Below are positions 35,622 through 45,600 of a stretch of DNA of 64,000 nucleotides, piece by piece. A program made the position numbers and the translations under genes. The stretch lies in the NCBI GenBank assembly GCA_944323805.1, contig CALUTW010000006.1:1-64000 (forward strand), given 5' to 3'. This DNA comes from an uncultured Bacteroidales bacterium (lineage in GTDB: Bacteria > Bacteroidota > Bacteroidia > Bacteroidales > UBA932). Position 1 is the stretch's first letter; each line of letters opens with the position of its first letter. The notes beneath the pieces are model-generated. The model was not told where the DNA came from. It ran no database searches and saw nothing but the letters and a program-made list of their open reading frames with translations.

Positions 35622-36090
35622 ATGCCCTACAGCCAGCCTCAGAGCTGGTTCAAGCCTCAGCTTGCCTGTCTCGGAAATCGCAGTAAACCGCGGCAGGTGG
35701 GACACCGGGACCGGAACGGGTTTGACAAAGAGACTGCCGGAGATAAAGACGTGCCAGCTTTCATTTTCACTCACGACCCTCCTGAAGCCGATGCGAAACA
35801 TTTTACCAATCCTGACGGCAAACACGACATCAAGGCGTATTTCCACGGAGACATGAACTACAATGAATTCTATACATGGAAAGGCGTCGACGGGAGCATT
35901 TCCCTGCCGGTATTCAGAGTCGACTCCCCCCATGAAGGGATTCGATTCGTCCTCAGATGAGACCCTCATGTCATTCATCGTCGTGACGATAGAGCCGGAA
36001 AACAGGAGACTCACGGCAAGAGAATGTCTGTGGAATGCAGACAGGGCTCCGGGAATAAAATGGGGCGCCACTGCAACAATCGCCTATTGA
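35622..36090 (+). pseudogene. Broken metallophosphoesterase fragment
   Basis: One frame (35622-35960) encodes PAFIFTHDPPEADAKHFTNP and later YFHGDMNYNEFYTWKG, ending in PVFRVDSP; the next frame continues MKGFDSSSDETLMSFIVVTI and ends ARECLWNADRAPGIKWG. These are the C-terminal blocks of Bacteroidota calcineurin-like phosphoesterases, which I recall being one continuous protein. The break coincides with a C6 run (35926-35931) where five C would keep frame. The N-terminal two-thirds are missing and a stretch before YFHGDMN is probably deleted. Nothing else is seen between 35622 and uvrB. Confidence 0.6.
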
Positions 36091-36145
36091 CATCTGACAT
36101 TCAGCATACCGGCAACATACATAGGGCACAGGATCCGGATTTTCA

Positions 36146-36176
36146 TTGACTGGGAAATCCGGATTTCCTATATTTG
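36146..36176 (+). promoter_or_regulatory. uvrB promoter, near-leaderless
   Basis: TTG (36146-36148), 20 bases, TATATTTG (36169-36176). The -7 element ends six bases before ATG 36183, so the transcript would start at or next to the start codon. Confidence 0.65.
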
Positions 36177-36182
36177 CATGTC

Positions 36183-38426
36183 ATGAAGTTCAAGATAATA
36201 TCAGACTATAAGCCGTCAGGCGACCAGCCGGAGGCAATCAAGGAACTGTGCTCCGCCCTCGACAGCGGGGTAGATGCTGTCACTCTGCTCGGCGTGACCG
36301 GCTCCGGCAAGACATTCACGATGGCCAACGTAATCGAGAAACTGCAGCGTCCTGCACTGATACTCAGCCATAACAAAACCCTTGCCGCCCAGCTGTACGG
36401 GGAATTCAAGTCGTTCTTTCCGAATAATGCAGTGGAATATTTCGTCTCCTATTACGACTATTATCAGCCGGAGGCCTATATCCCGACAACCGATACATAC
36501 ATTGAAAAGGACCTGAGTATCAACGACGAGATTGAAAAGCTCAGGCTGAGTGCCGCTTCATCCCTGCTTTCCGGGAGAAGGGATGTAATAGTCATATCCA
36601 GTGTGTCATGCCTGTACGGCATAGGAAACCCTGAGGACTTCCATGCCCAGACAGTCACGATACGCAAGGGAGAGGAACGGAGCATGACAAGGCTGCTCTA
36701 CCAGCTTGTGGACGCATTGTACTCGAGGACCGAGACTGATTTCAAGAGGGGGACATTCAGGGTAAGGGGAGATACGGTGGACATCTGCATCGGATACGGG
36801 GAGAATGCGGTAAGAATCGAGTTCTTCGGGGATGAGGTGGACAGCATATCCGTCATCGACCCGGTAACAGGAGCATTCATCGACAGCCTTGACCAGGTCT
36901 CGATATATCCGGCGAACAATTTCGTGACAACCAAGGAGCGTTCTGCCAAAGCAGTCAGCCAGATTCAGGACGACATGATGCGTCAGTGCGAGTATTTCCA
37001 GGATATAGGGAAGCCGCTGGAGGCAAAGAGACTGAAGCAGCGGGTTGAATACGACCTTGAAATGATAAAGGAAATGGGCTATTGTCCCGGGATAGAGAAT
37101 TATTCGAGGTATTTCGACGGCCGGGCGGAAGGCATGCGGCCGTTCTGCCTTATAGACTATTTCCCGAAGGATTTCATCACATTCATTGACGAGAGCCATG
37201 TGACACTGCCGCAGATCCGTGCCATGTACGGGGGCGACCATTCCAGGAAGTCGGTGCTTATCGAGTACGGCTTCCGGCTTCCAGCCGCAGCGGACAACCG
37301 TCCGCTCAAATTCGACGAATTTGAAGCCGTTACAGGGCAGAAGGTATATGTCAGCGCCACACCGGGCGACTATGAGCTTGAAAAGTCCGAAGGACTTGTC
37401 GTGGAACAGGTAGTAAGGCCGACAGGGCTGCTCGACCCGCCTATCGAAGTGCGTCCGACCAAGAACCAGGTCGATGACCTTCTGGAGGAGATACGTATCC
37501 GTGCCGAGAAAGACGAAAGGGTGCTTGTCACCACTCTCACGAAACGGATGGCTGAAGAGCTGGAGAAATACTTCACGAGGATGGGTGTAAGGTGCCGCTA
37601 TATCCACTCCGATGTCGACACCCTCGAGCGTGTCGAGATCATCGAGGATTTCAAGAACGGGCTCTTCGATGTCCTTGTAGGGGTCAACCTGCTCAGGGAA
37701 GGGCTCGATATCCCGACAGTGTCGCTTGTTGCCATCCTTGATGCTGACAAGGAAGGCTTCCTGCGTTCCGGACGCTCACTTACACAGACTGCCGGACGTG
37801 CCGCAAGGAACGTCAACGGACTTGTCATAATGTATGCCGATACCATCACGCAGTCAATGCAGGAGACCATCTACGAGACGGACAGGCGACGTGCCAAGCA
37901 GATGGAATACAACAAGAAGCACAACATTACCCCGACCCAGGTCGGCATAAAGAAGAATGCCCTTGCCGGAGGATATGCCGCGGAAGGACATGGCGGAGAC
38001 GGCTCCGGGCATACGATGGCAGCCGAAGACAGGCAGGCACAATATGGCCAGACAGGGAAAAAGAGAAACCCGAGGCTTGCCAATACCGTGTCCGGGAAAG
38101 TATCTGCAGCCAATTCATATGATGCGCCACACTACATCCCGGACCCGAGTGACCTGGGCCGCGGTACCGTATCTGTAGGCCTCGGACATGATTCCGTCCG
38201 GGAGACAAATTCCGCATACAGGGACGGCTATATCGAGGCAGACCTCGCCGCTGTGCTCCAGGATCCTGTCATCAGGTCCATGACTCGCGAACAGGTTGAA
38301 AAGGCGGCAGAGCAGGCCAAGAAGAACATGCAGAAAGCCGCTGCAGACCTGGATTTCCTTGCAGCTGCCAGATACCGCGACGAAATGTGGGCCCTGAAAG
38401 AATATCTCAAGGTCTGGAAAGAGTAA
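36183..38426 (+). CDS. uvrB: Excinuclease ABC subunit B
   Basis: The 747-residue DNA repair helicase-like protein loads at damage with UvrA and recruits UvrC. It has Walker [10 protein letters not shown], the beta-hairpin [16 protein letters not shown] motif ([11 protein letters not shown]), and motif [12 protein letters not shown]. The C-terminal UVR domain is [20 protein letters not shown]. UvrB is usually near 670 residues; here the linker between motif VI and the UVR domain carries about 70-100 extra residues rich in Gly, Ala and charged residues (roughly 585-690). ATG 36183 gives the conserved start MKFKIIS. Confidence 0.95.
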   Translation: MKFKIISDYKPSGDQPEAIKELCSALDSGVDAVTLLGVTGSGKTFTMANVIEKLQRPALILSHNKTLAAQLYGEFKSFFPNNAVEYFVSYYDYYQPEAYIPTTDTYIEKDLSINDEIEKLRLSAASSLLSGRRDVIVISSVSCLYGIGNPEDFHAQTVTIRKGEERSMTRLLYQLVDALYSRTETDFKRGTFRVRGDTVDICIGYGENAVRIEFFGDEVDSISVIDPVTGAFIDSLDQVSIYPANNFVTTKERSAKAVSQIQDDMMRQCEYFQDIGKPLEAKRLKQRVEYDLEMIKEMGYCPGIENYSRYFDGRAEGMRPFCLIDYFPKDFITFIDESHVTLPQIRAMYGGDHSRKSVLIEYGFRLPAAADNRPLKFDEFEAVTGQKVYVSATPGDYELEKSEGLVVEQVVRPTGLLDPPIEVRPTKNQVDDLLEEIRIRAEKDERVLVTTLTKRMAEELEKYFTRMGVRCRYIHSDVDTLERVEIIEDFKNGLFDVLVGVNLLREGLDIPTVSLVAILDADKEGFLRSGRSLTQTAGRAARNVNGLVIMYADTITQSMQETIYETDRRRAKQMEYNKKHNITPTQVGIKKNALAGGYAAEGHGGDGSGHTMAAEDRQAQYGQTGKKRNPRLANTVSGKVSAANSYDAPHYIPDPSDLGRGTVSVGLGHDSVRETNSAYRDGYIEADLAAVLQDPVIRSMTREQVEKAAEQAKKNMQKAAADLDFLAAARYRDEMWALKEYLKVWKE

Positions 38427-38435
38427 AATTTTCAT

Positions 38436-38443
38436 TAACTTTG
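38436..38443 (+). promoter_or_regulatory. -7 element TAACTTTG for the RSH gene
   Basis: Exact TAnnTTTG 64 bases before ATG 38508, ten bases after the uvrB stop, suggesting that the RSH gene has its own promoter. Confidence 0.45.
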
Positions 38444-38507
38444 GAGGAATCATGCCGTATACCGGGACATCATGTCAGGATGTCTGCGGCCGGTTTGAAC
38501 GGACTTA

Positions 38508-40799
38508 ATGGAAATGGCTATGGATGTTATCGGAACTTATTTCCCCAATTTTGATGACAAGGGCAAGGAGCTTGTCAGAAAGGCTTACGAAATAGCGGAA
38601 ACGTCGCTTGAAGGACAGACCAGGGGCAACGGGAAGCCGTTTATCGAGCATCCTGTCAATGTTGCAAGAATCGCAGCGGATGAAATCGGTCTCCCGGCGG
38701 AATGTATTGCCGCCGTATTTCTCCATGAGGCAATGAGGTTTCAGGACGAGACCGACCCTGGGAGATTCATTGCCAGCGCAACATGCCCGGATGGCAGGTC
38801 CGGAGGAAAGGCTGCACCGGACAAGAATATCTTCGGGACTGATGTGCTTACAATAGTGGACGGTCTCAACAAGATATCCACAATCAAGCCCAAAGACACA
38901 AAGCTCGAAGCCGACAATTACAAGAAACTGATTGTCTCCTACTCAAAGGACCCGCGCGTGACTGTCCTCAAGCTTGCCGACAGGCTTGAGGTCATGCGCT
39001 CGCTTGACATCTTCCCGAAGCTTTCAAGGGAGAGGAAGATCCTGGAGACATTGATGCTATACATCCCGCTCGCACATCAGCTCGGGCTCTACAACATGAA
39101 GAGCGAAATGGAGGACATATACTTCAGATATGCCGAGCCCGAGCAATACAGGGCGATAACAAACAAGCTGAAAGCCAGCGAAAAGGACCGCCAGGCACTG
39201 ATGACACAGTTCATCGAGCCGCTCAAGCAGAAACTCTCCGATGCGGGCATCCGGTACAAACTGAAAATCAGGACAAAGACCGCCTACTCGATATGGAAGA
39301 AGATGCAGAAGCAGAAAGTGCCTTTCGAGGGGGTATACGATGTATTCGCGATACGTTTCATAATCGACTGCGACACCGACAGGGAGACAGAGCACGCGCT
39401 TTGCTGGAAGGTATTCTCGTATGTGACAGAAGAGTACGAATCCGACACCAACAGACTCAGGGACTGGATATCCAACCCCAAGCCGAACGGATACGAATCT
39501 CTTCATATCACAGTCAGGAACAGCGACAATGTGTATCTTGAAGTCCAGATAAGGACCAGACGCATGGATGACATGGCCGAGAACGGACTTGCCTCCCACT
39601 GGTCCTACAAAGGCATCAAGCACGAAGCTACGCTTGACAAATGGCTTGTATCCGTCAGGAACATCCTTGAGCATCCGGGGTCGTCGGGAGACAGCCGGTA
39701 CTATCATGATGAACTGCCGGAGCCGCCATCAGGGGAAATCTTTGTCTTCACGCCTACGGGAGAGCTGCGGAAACTGCCGGCCGGAGCGACTGTCCTGGAC
39801 TTTGCGTTCGACATACACACCAATCTCGGGATAAAATGTACCGGAGGCAAGGTAAACGGCAAAGCCGTGCCGATCAAGGAAAAGCTCAAGACCGGAGATA
39901 TCGTCGAGATAATGAGCGGGAAGAACCAGAAGCCGTCATCCGACTGGCTGAACATTGTCGTGACATCCAAGGCAAGGTCCAAGATCAGGCAGAAACTCAG
40001 TGAAGCGGAGTTCCAGAAGGCCGCCGAGGGGAAGGAACTGCTCGGACGCAGGCTTAAAAACTGGAAAATGGAACTCTCGGACGAGGTGCTCGCCTCTATC
40101 ATGAAGAAGTTCCAGTTCAAGACTGTAAATGCATTCTATGCAGCAATCGGGGACGGCTCATTGGATATTGCCGGCATGAAAGACGTGATTGTCGGTGTCA
40201 CATCAGGGCCAGGACAGGGCATGCAACAGGACAAGGCCGCGGAAACAGGCAGGACACCGGATCAGGACAGGCCGACAGACAATGACCATCAGGCGGCTTC
40301 CACCCAGACGGTCAGACGCAAGGATGCCCTTAAAGTATCCTCTGACGATATACTCGTAATCGATGCCAGGAACCTCAGGAACCTCGACTACAAGATGGCA
40401 AGATGCTGCAATCCTGTCTTCGGGGACGATGTCTTCGGTTTCGTGTCGATCAAGGACGGTATCAAGATACATCGCATATCATGCCCTAATGCAGCCCGGC
40501 TTATCGAGATGTATCCGTACAGGATACAGAAGGTCCGCTGGAGCGACACCCCGAGCTCTTCAAGTTTCCAGGTAACCCTGAAGATATCAGCCGCACACGA
40601 GCCATCTGTCATCAACGAGATAATCGACACAATCAACATATTCAAGGCTTCAATCAGAGCATTCAACGTGACCGAGAACAACCGTCACGGCACTTATGAA
40701 ATTTCCGTCAAGCTTTCCGTTACCAGCAACCTCGAGCTTGACAAAGTCATCTCGAAAGTGCGTACCACCCGCAACGTACTGAAAGTCAGCCGGGCATAA
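38508..40799 (+). CDS. RelA/SpoT-family (p)ppGpp enzyme with degenerate hydrolase site
   Basis: The 763-residue RSH protein has, in order, an N-terminal HD-type domain (about 20-170), a synthetase domain (215-350), TGS (405-465), a helical region and a C-terminal ACT domain (680-760). The synthetase motifs look usable: YDVFAIRFI, NPKPNGYESLHITV and EVQIRT. In the hydrolase domain the usual HD and ED(T) residues are replaced: the motif reads FLHEAMRFQDE, while KLADRLEVM is kept. A synthetase-dominant (RelA-like) role is inferred; the gene is therefore not given spoT or relA. It follows uvrB by 81 bases. Confidence 0.88.
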   Translation: MEMAMDVIGTYFPNFDDKGKELVRKAYEIAETSLEGQTRGNGKPFIEHPVNVARIAADEIGLPAECIAAVFLHEAMRFQDETDPGRFIASATCPDGRSGGKAAPDKNIFGTDVLTIVDGLNKISTIKPKDTKLEADNYKKLIVSYSKDPRVTVLKLADRLEVMRSLDIFPKLSRERKILETLMLYIPLAHQLGLYNMKSEMEDIYFRYAEPEQYRAITNKLKASEKDRQALMTQFIEPLKQKLSDAGIRYKLKIRTKTAYSIWKKMQKQKVPFEGVYDVFAIRFIIDCDTDRETEHALCWKVFSYVTEEYESDTNRLRDWISNPKPNGYESLHITVRNSDNVYLEVQIRTRRMDDMAENGLASHWSYKGIKHEATLDKWLVSVRNILEHPGSSGDSRYYHDELPEPPSGEIFVFTPTGELRKLPAGATVLDFAFDIHTNLGIKCTGGKVNGKAVPIKEKLKTGDIVEIMSGKNQKPSSDWLNIVVTSKARSKIRQKLSEAEFQKAAEGKELLGRRLKNWKMELSDEVLASIMKKFQFKTVNAFYAAIGDGSLDIAGMKDVIVGVTSGPGQGMQQDKAAETGRTPDQDRPTDNDHQAASTQTVRRKDALKVSSDDILVIDARNLRNLDYKMARCCNPVFGDDVFGFVSIKDGIKIHRISCPNAARLIEMYPYRIQKVRWSDTPSSSSFQVTLKISAAHEPSVINEIIDTINIFKASIRAFNVTENNRHGTYEISVKLSVTSNLELDKVISKVRTTRNVLKVSRA

Positions 40800-40920
40800 A
40801 GTCCTATGGAGACATAGCAGAAAGCCATGATGATAATTATCCCCTGGATTTAGAAAAAATAGCTTTCACACGTGCTCGCGTAGTTCAATACATGGCTTGA
40901 ATAAATATTCGAAAAATGTT

Positions 40921-42456
40921 ATGAATATAAAGGATATACAGAAATACCAGCAGCTTGGAGAAGAAACAAGGGCACAGCTGAAAGAGCGTATTTTTAAGGA
41001 GGATAAATACGATACCGGTTGTGAGCTTGTGGCATTCAGTAATTCAAAAGGTGGCGATCTGATAATCGGGATTAATGATAAGACAGGGAACATCAATCCG
41101 TTGTCTTATGTTGAGGTACAGGAGACTATGAGTCTGCTGAGCAATATTGCCTCAGAGAATGTTGTGCCTTCGACATTGATTGATGTTGAAAGTGTTGAGG
41201 TTAAGGGTGGTGCTGTTGTTGTGGCGCATATAAAGGAAGGATTGAATAAGCCATATCGCGACAATAAGGGTATTGTGTGGGTTAAGAATGGAGGAGACAA
41301 GCGGAAGGTTTTCGACAATGCTGAATTGGCTGAGATGATGACTGAGTGCGGTAATTTTGCTCCAGATGAATCCGCTGTTGCCGATGCGACTATTGATGAT
41401 TTGGACGAATCGACTATCAAGGAGTTCCTGCGCAATAAGTTTTCATCGGTATTGGAGCGTAAGGCAATGATTGGGGATAAGTTGCGTGAAAGTTCTGTCA
41501 ATGATGTTTGCAATGCTATTGCGGAAGGTCATGACTTGACAAGACTGTTCCGGAATTTACGCTTTATCCGTCCTAATGGTCAATTGACTATGGCTGCAAT
41601 GTTGCTCTTCGGCAAATATACTCAGCGGTGGCTACCCACTATGACAGCCAAGTGTATCTGTTATGTGGGAAATGATGCAGGAGGCTCACAGTTTCGGGAT
41701 AAGGTTAATGATAATGATATGGAAGGTAATCTTCTGCATCAATTCAATACAATTATGGCCTTTTTCAGCCGCAATCTGAAAAGTGTCCAAACCGGAGATG
41801 AATTTAATTCGCAAGGACAACTTGAAATTCCATATGTAAGTCTGGTTGAGTTTACCGTAAATGCACTGGTACATCGTTCACTTAATTGGAATTCTCCTAT
41901 CCGTATCTTCATTTTTGACAACAGGGTGGAGATTCACAGCCCCGGAATATTACCTAACGGCTTGTCGGTAGAAGATATATTAGCCGGAACATCTATGCCG
42001 CGCAATACATTCCTGTTTAACAACGCCATTTATCTGCTGCCCTACACCGGTGCCGGTAGCGGGATACAACGTGCAATGGCTGGCGGACTTGATGTCCAAT
42101 TTGTGAACAATGAGTCTGCACATGAATTTTTGATTGTTATCCACAGGAAAGGTAACCATCAAATTGATGAATCTGATGTTCAAAGTAACCATCAAATGAG
42201 AGAAAGTAACCATGAAGGTAACTATGAACAGAAAAGAAGTAACCATCAGAAATTAACCAGGAAGCAAGAGGATATATGCAATTTCTGTAGTGTTCCGCGG
42301 ACATCACAAGAAATAATGGATAGGTTGGGTATATCCAATCAAAGCAAAAACAGGCAAAAGCATATCGGTAAGCTGTTGGAAATGGGTGTTATTGAAATGA
42401 CCATACCAAATAATCCTAAAGATAAAAACCAAAAATACCGTAAGGTTAAACACTGA
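40921..42456 (+). CDS. AlbA_2/Schlafen-type ATP-binding putative regulator
   Basis: The 511-residue protein has an AlbA_2 domain (about residues 10-130, with KEDKYDTGCELVAFSNSKGGDLIIG and KPYRDNKGIVWVKNGGDKRKV), a middle region, a HATPase_c_4-like part (EFTVNALVHRSLNW, IFDNRVEIHSPGILPNG) and a C-terminal winged helix (SQEIMDRLGISNQSKNRQKHIGKLLEMG). A low-complexity stretch of SNHQ-type repeats (about 420-455) separates them. The DNA is clearly more A/T-rich than its neighbours, which points to recent acquisition. Members are accessory transcriptional regulators, and some are linked to defence; the role here is unknown. ATG 40921 is preferred over 40897. Confidence 0.78.
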   Translation: MNIKDIQKYQQLGEETRAQLKERIFKEDKYDTGCELVAFSNSKGGDLIIGINDKTGNINPLSYVEVQETMSLLSNIASENVVPSTLIDVESVEVKGGAVVVAHIKEGLNKPYRDNKGIVWVKNGGDKRKVFDNAELAEMMTECGNFAPDESAVADATIDDLDESTIKEFLRNKFSSVLERKAMIGDKLRESSVNDVCNAIAEGHDLTRLFRNLRFIRPNGQLTMAAMLLFGKYTQRWLPTMTAKCICYVGNDAGGSQFRDKVNDNDMEGNLLHQFNTIMAFFSRNLKSVQTGDEFNSQGQLEIPYVSLVEFTVNALVHRSLNWNSPIRIFIFDNRVEIHSPGILPNGLSVEDILAGTSMPRNTFLFNNAIYLLPYTGAGSGIQRAMAGGLDVQFVNNESAHEFLIVIHRKGNHQIDESDVQSNHQMRESNHEGNYEQKRSNHQKLTRKQEDICNFCSVPRTSQEIMDRLGISNQSKNRQKHIGKLLEMGVIEMTIPNNPKDKNQKYRKVKH

Positions 42457-42598
42457 CAATTAAAACTAACCGGGTCTTTTGCAAGATTAAGGATTTTGAC
42501 TACGTTTGAATAAAGAGCTATTTGACAGCAAAGGCTCAGCAACCGCTGAAAACTACATGGTTACCAAATGGTTAATAAAACCGTTCGCAATCTGAAAT

Positions 42599-42632
42599 AA
42601 AAAACAGCCGGAGGAAATCGCTCCCCCGGCTG
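42599..42632 (-). terminator. Rho-independent terminator of the pectin susCD unit
   Basis: On the minus strand CAGCCGGGGGAG pairs with CTCCGGCTG (bulged), followed by TTTTTT. It lies 49 bases after the stop of the 1199-residue lipoprotein gene. The rest of 42457-42680 shows nothing else. Confidence 0.8.
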
Positions 42633-42680
42633 AATCAAAACGGTCAGAATTGTTGTCTGACATCAGTTTTTCATAGATAT

Positions 42681-45600
42681 TTATTCTTCTGGCTCAAATC
42701 CTATCTGATACAAATTGGTATTCTTGTTATTGCTGAAAACATATACCACTGCAGAAGAGGTTGAACCGGTCAGCATATCTGCTGTTACCTGCTTTGACCT
42801 TACATCAGCTGAACTGGTAAGATCCGCTATCGAATTATCAATAAACACAACCTCTTTGGTATCCCCTTTTGTCAAAACGAGTGCGACACTGACATTTGTA
42901 TCATCATTACCCTTGTTCGACGCTATAAGTTTATAATATACTGTACCAGGCATTGTTATCTTAAATGATGCATATCTGTCTGTCGGGAGGCCATCAGCAT
43001 CAAATCCACCAGGCGCACCCAAGAATTTGCACCTTTCTCCATCAAAATATATTTTCTTGGATGATGTAGCGGCATAAGTTACTTTCTCTATTGTCGTATT
43101 GACTTCCAGCGAACATACCGGGAAAGTTGCCGTATTCTCAAAATCAGACATATACGCCTCATTTATAGCATTTTCATCATATGGTATGCCTGCGTCCGGA
43201 TCATATCCCTCCGGGGTCCATGTGAGTGAGAACACATTGATGCCGCTGCCGAGGCTGTAGATTGAAACCCTGTCACCGGCATTTGCAGTGACTGTAACAT
43301 TGAAAATCTGAGCCTTCTTGGCATTCTCGCCAGTCCCCGGTACCATGAGTTCAGTCTCTCCGACAATCAGGTTCTCGCCCACGGCAACACCGATATACCT
43401 GTCTGTTGACCCGGATGAAGCCGCCTCTATGGTCAATGTGCCGTTTCCGCTGGCGATGAACTGGAGAGCCTGCTTTGTTGTGCTGCCGCTACCACCGAAC
43501 TGATAACGGTAGGCATCAACACCTGCAGCGTTTTCATCCTGTCCGAACTTACATTTACCGCCTCCATTGAGGTAGTAGAGATTGTTATACACAAAGTCTT
43601 CTTTTACTTCGGTATCCTTGCTTCCGGCGGATTTGGTATTGAACAGATATTCAAAGTCCGCAGCTCCCCATGATGTAGGGACAGATGCAGACACCTGCTT
43701 CAAGGTCTCGGCAAGGGTAAAGGTAACCGGCTCGGAAACATCGGAATTCTCACGCCCAGGATCGTTTTCGTCCTTGAGAGCCTGTACTGTTATGGTATAG
43801 GTTCCAGGCTCCATTGAAGACGGAGTCAGGGTATAAGTGACATCTTCTGATGCCTCTCCTGCAGGTACGGATATTGTCTGGTCATTGATCTTCAGTTCAT
43901 ATGACGCAGCAAACGGCACAGCCGGCCAGCTTATGGTCACATTCCCTTCAAACGTATCGTCCACAGAAGGATTGTCTATGGAAACAACTGGAGTTGCGAG
44001 CTTTGGAGTTTCCCCTGTATCAGTGCTTTCAATCCAGGAAAGAGCAGTAAGCACAACCGGACCGCATGCATAGATATAGACTTTCTGCCTGGTACCAGGC
44101 AAGATATTAGGTAAGGCTACCTTGACACCGGATGCTCCGGCATATGCTGCCCCCATAACTTCTGCTGCCGTCCCCTCTGCGTCTCCAAGAGCGACGGAAA
44201 TGTGGTCATTGGCCGTCCCCGAATTTGAACGTTCAGTAGAAAGCACCACTGAGCCCGGACCGTCAATAAGGAATCCCATTGCACAGTCTGAAGGCACACC
44301 GGAAGAAGAGAGTGTAGCCTCTGCCGTGAACTCAAAGCCCTTGTCCGTTACACGGATAGGATTCTCCTGGATGTAGAATTCGGTATTGGCAATCACTGTA
44401 CTTTCATCTATTGAGGAATCAAACGTTTCCTGATCCAATGTCCAGACAGACTCATATACTACCGGTTCAAGTTCCGGAAGCGGTTCAGGGACGTATTCGG
44501 CGAACCATCTCGGGTCTCCGGCTTTGGCGTCAAGCACCATGACTCCGGCAGCGGAAGATGAATTGATATTCAGGATTCCGTCCTCGCTGTTGACACACGG
44601 GTCGGCAGCAAGGATTGCTCCGCCTCCTGCAAGTCCCTGGCTCTGGGTCAGCTTGCCCTTTCCGTTGACATTGATTTTCTCGCCATTCAGTTCCTCAGGA
44701 GCCCAGAATCCTTCTCCGAGCCTGTAATAGAAATTGTTTGACATCTTTGTCGGTACTCCCTTTTCATCAGAGAAGAACACTGTCCTTGTGGCATTCCCGT
44801 TCATGTTAAGGAAGACATTCCCTGTCATCTCGAAAGTTGGGATGACAACATTTCCCTTGCCGCTGCCGATATAGAACAGACCTTTATTGTTTCCGTTCTC
44901 TATATGGCAAAGGTGATTCAATGTATTATTATTGAACTTCAATGTCGCGACTGTGGCGGCATCGATTCTCATGAATGTCCTGAAGCCTTCAGAGAATGTA
45001 CTTTCAGTGATGGATATGTCACCGATTGTACATGCCTGCCTTATATCGAATCCGTTTCCTCCCTCACCGGCGATGTCGGTAACCATGATATTGCTGAAGG
45101 AAAGCTTGCCGATGCCGGCTTTAGAATTGACCTCGTTGCTGTAATAGAAGAAGCCGTGCTTGTATCCTGTTACAGTACAGTTGAGCATGGAGATGGATGT
45201 GATGTCGGTAGTGACCTTCTCCCCTATCTGGATGGTATGCGACAGTGCATAATCCTGCCCGTCAAAATTCAAGCCTTCGAGATGCAGGGATGCAAGTCCT
45301 TCCGGCACAGTGAAGCGCCCGATGATTGTAGGCATCTTCCCGTCAGCCGTACCATCGCCGTATACGTTGATTTCCTTTGTTTCATTGAGCCCGAGCTGTG
45401 TATCTGTGACATTCTCGCCTTCGATGGTTGAAATTACGTATGGTGTCTCGCTATATGCCACAAGTATCTCTCTTGCACCGTCAGCCAATGCCTGTACGAG
45501 AGCCTCGCTTGTATTTACCGGTGTCGCATCCTCGAGTGAAGGCTTTGTCCATGCAGACACCTCTCCCCTGTTCGCGCTGCCGTAATGGACTGCCAGAGTA

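Noticed and set aside
36606..37607. 333-codon minus-strand open frame inside uvrB
   Set aside because: It mirrors conserved UvrB sequence and shows no family motifs or upstream signals.
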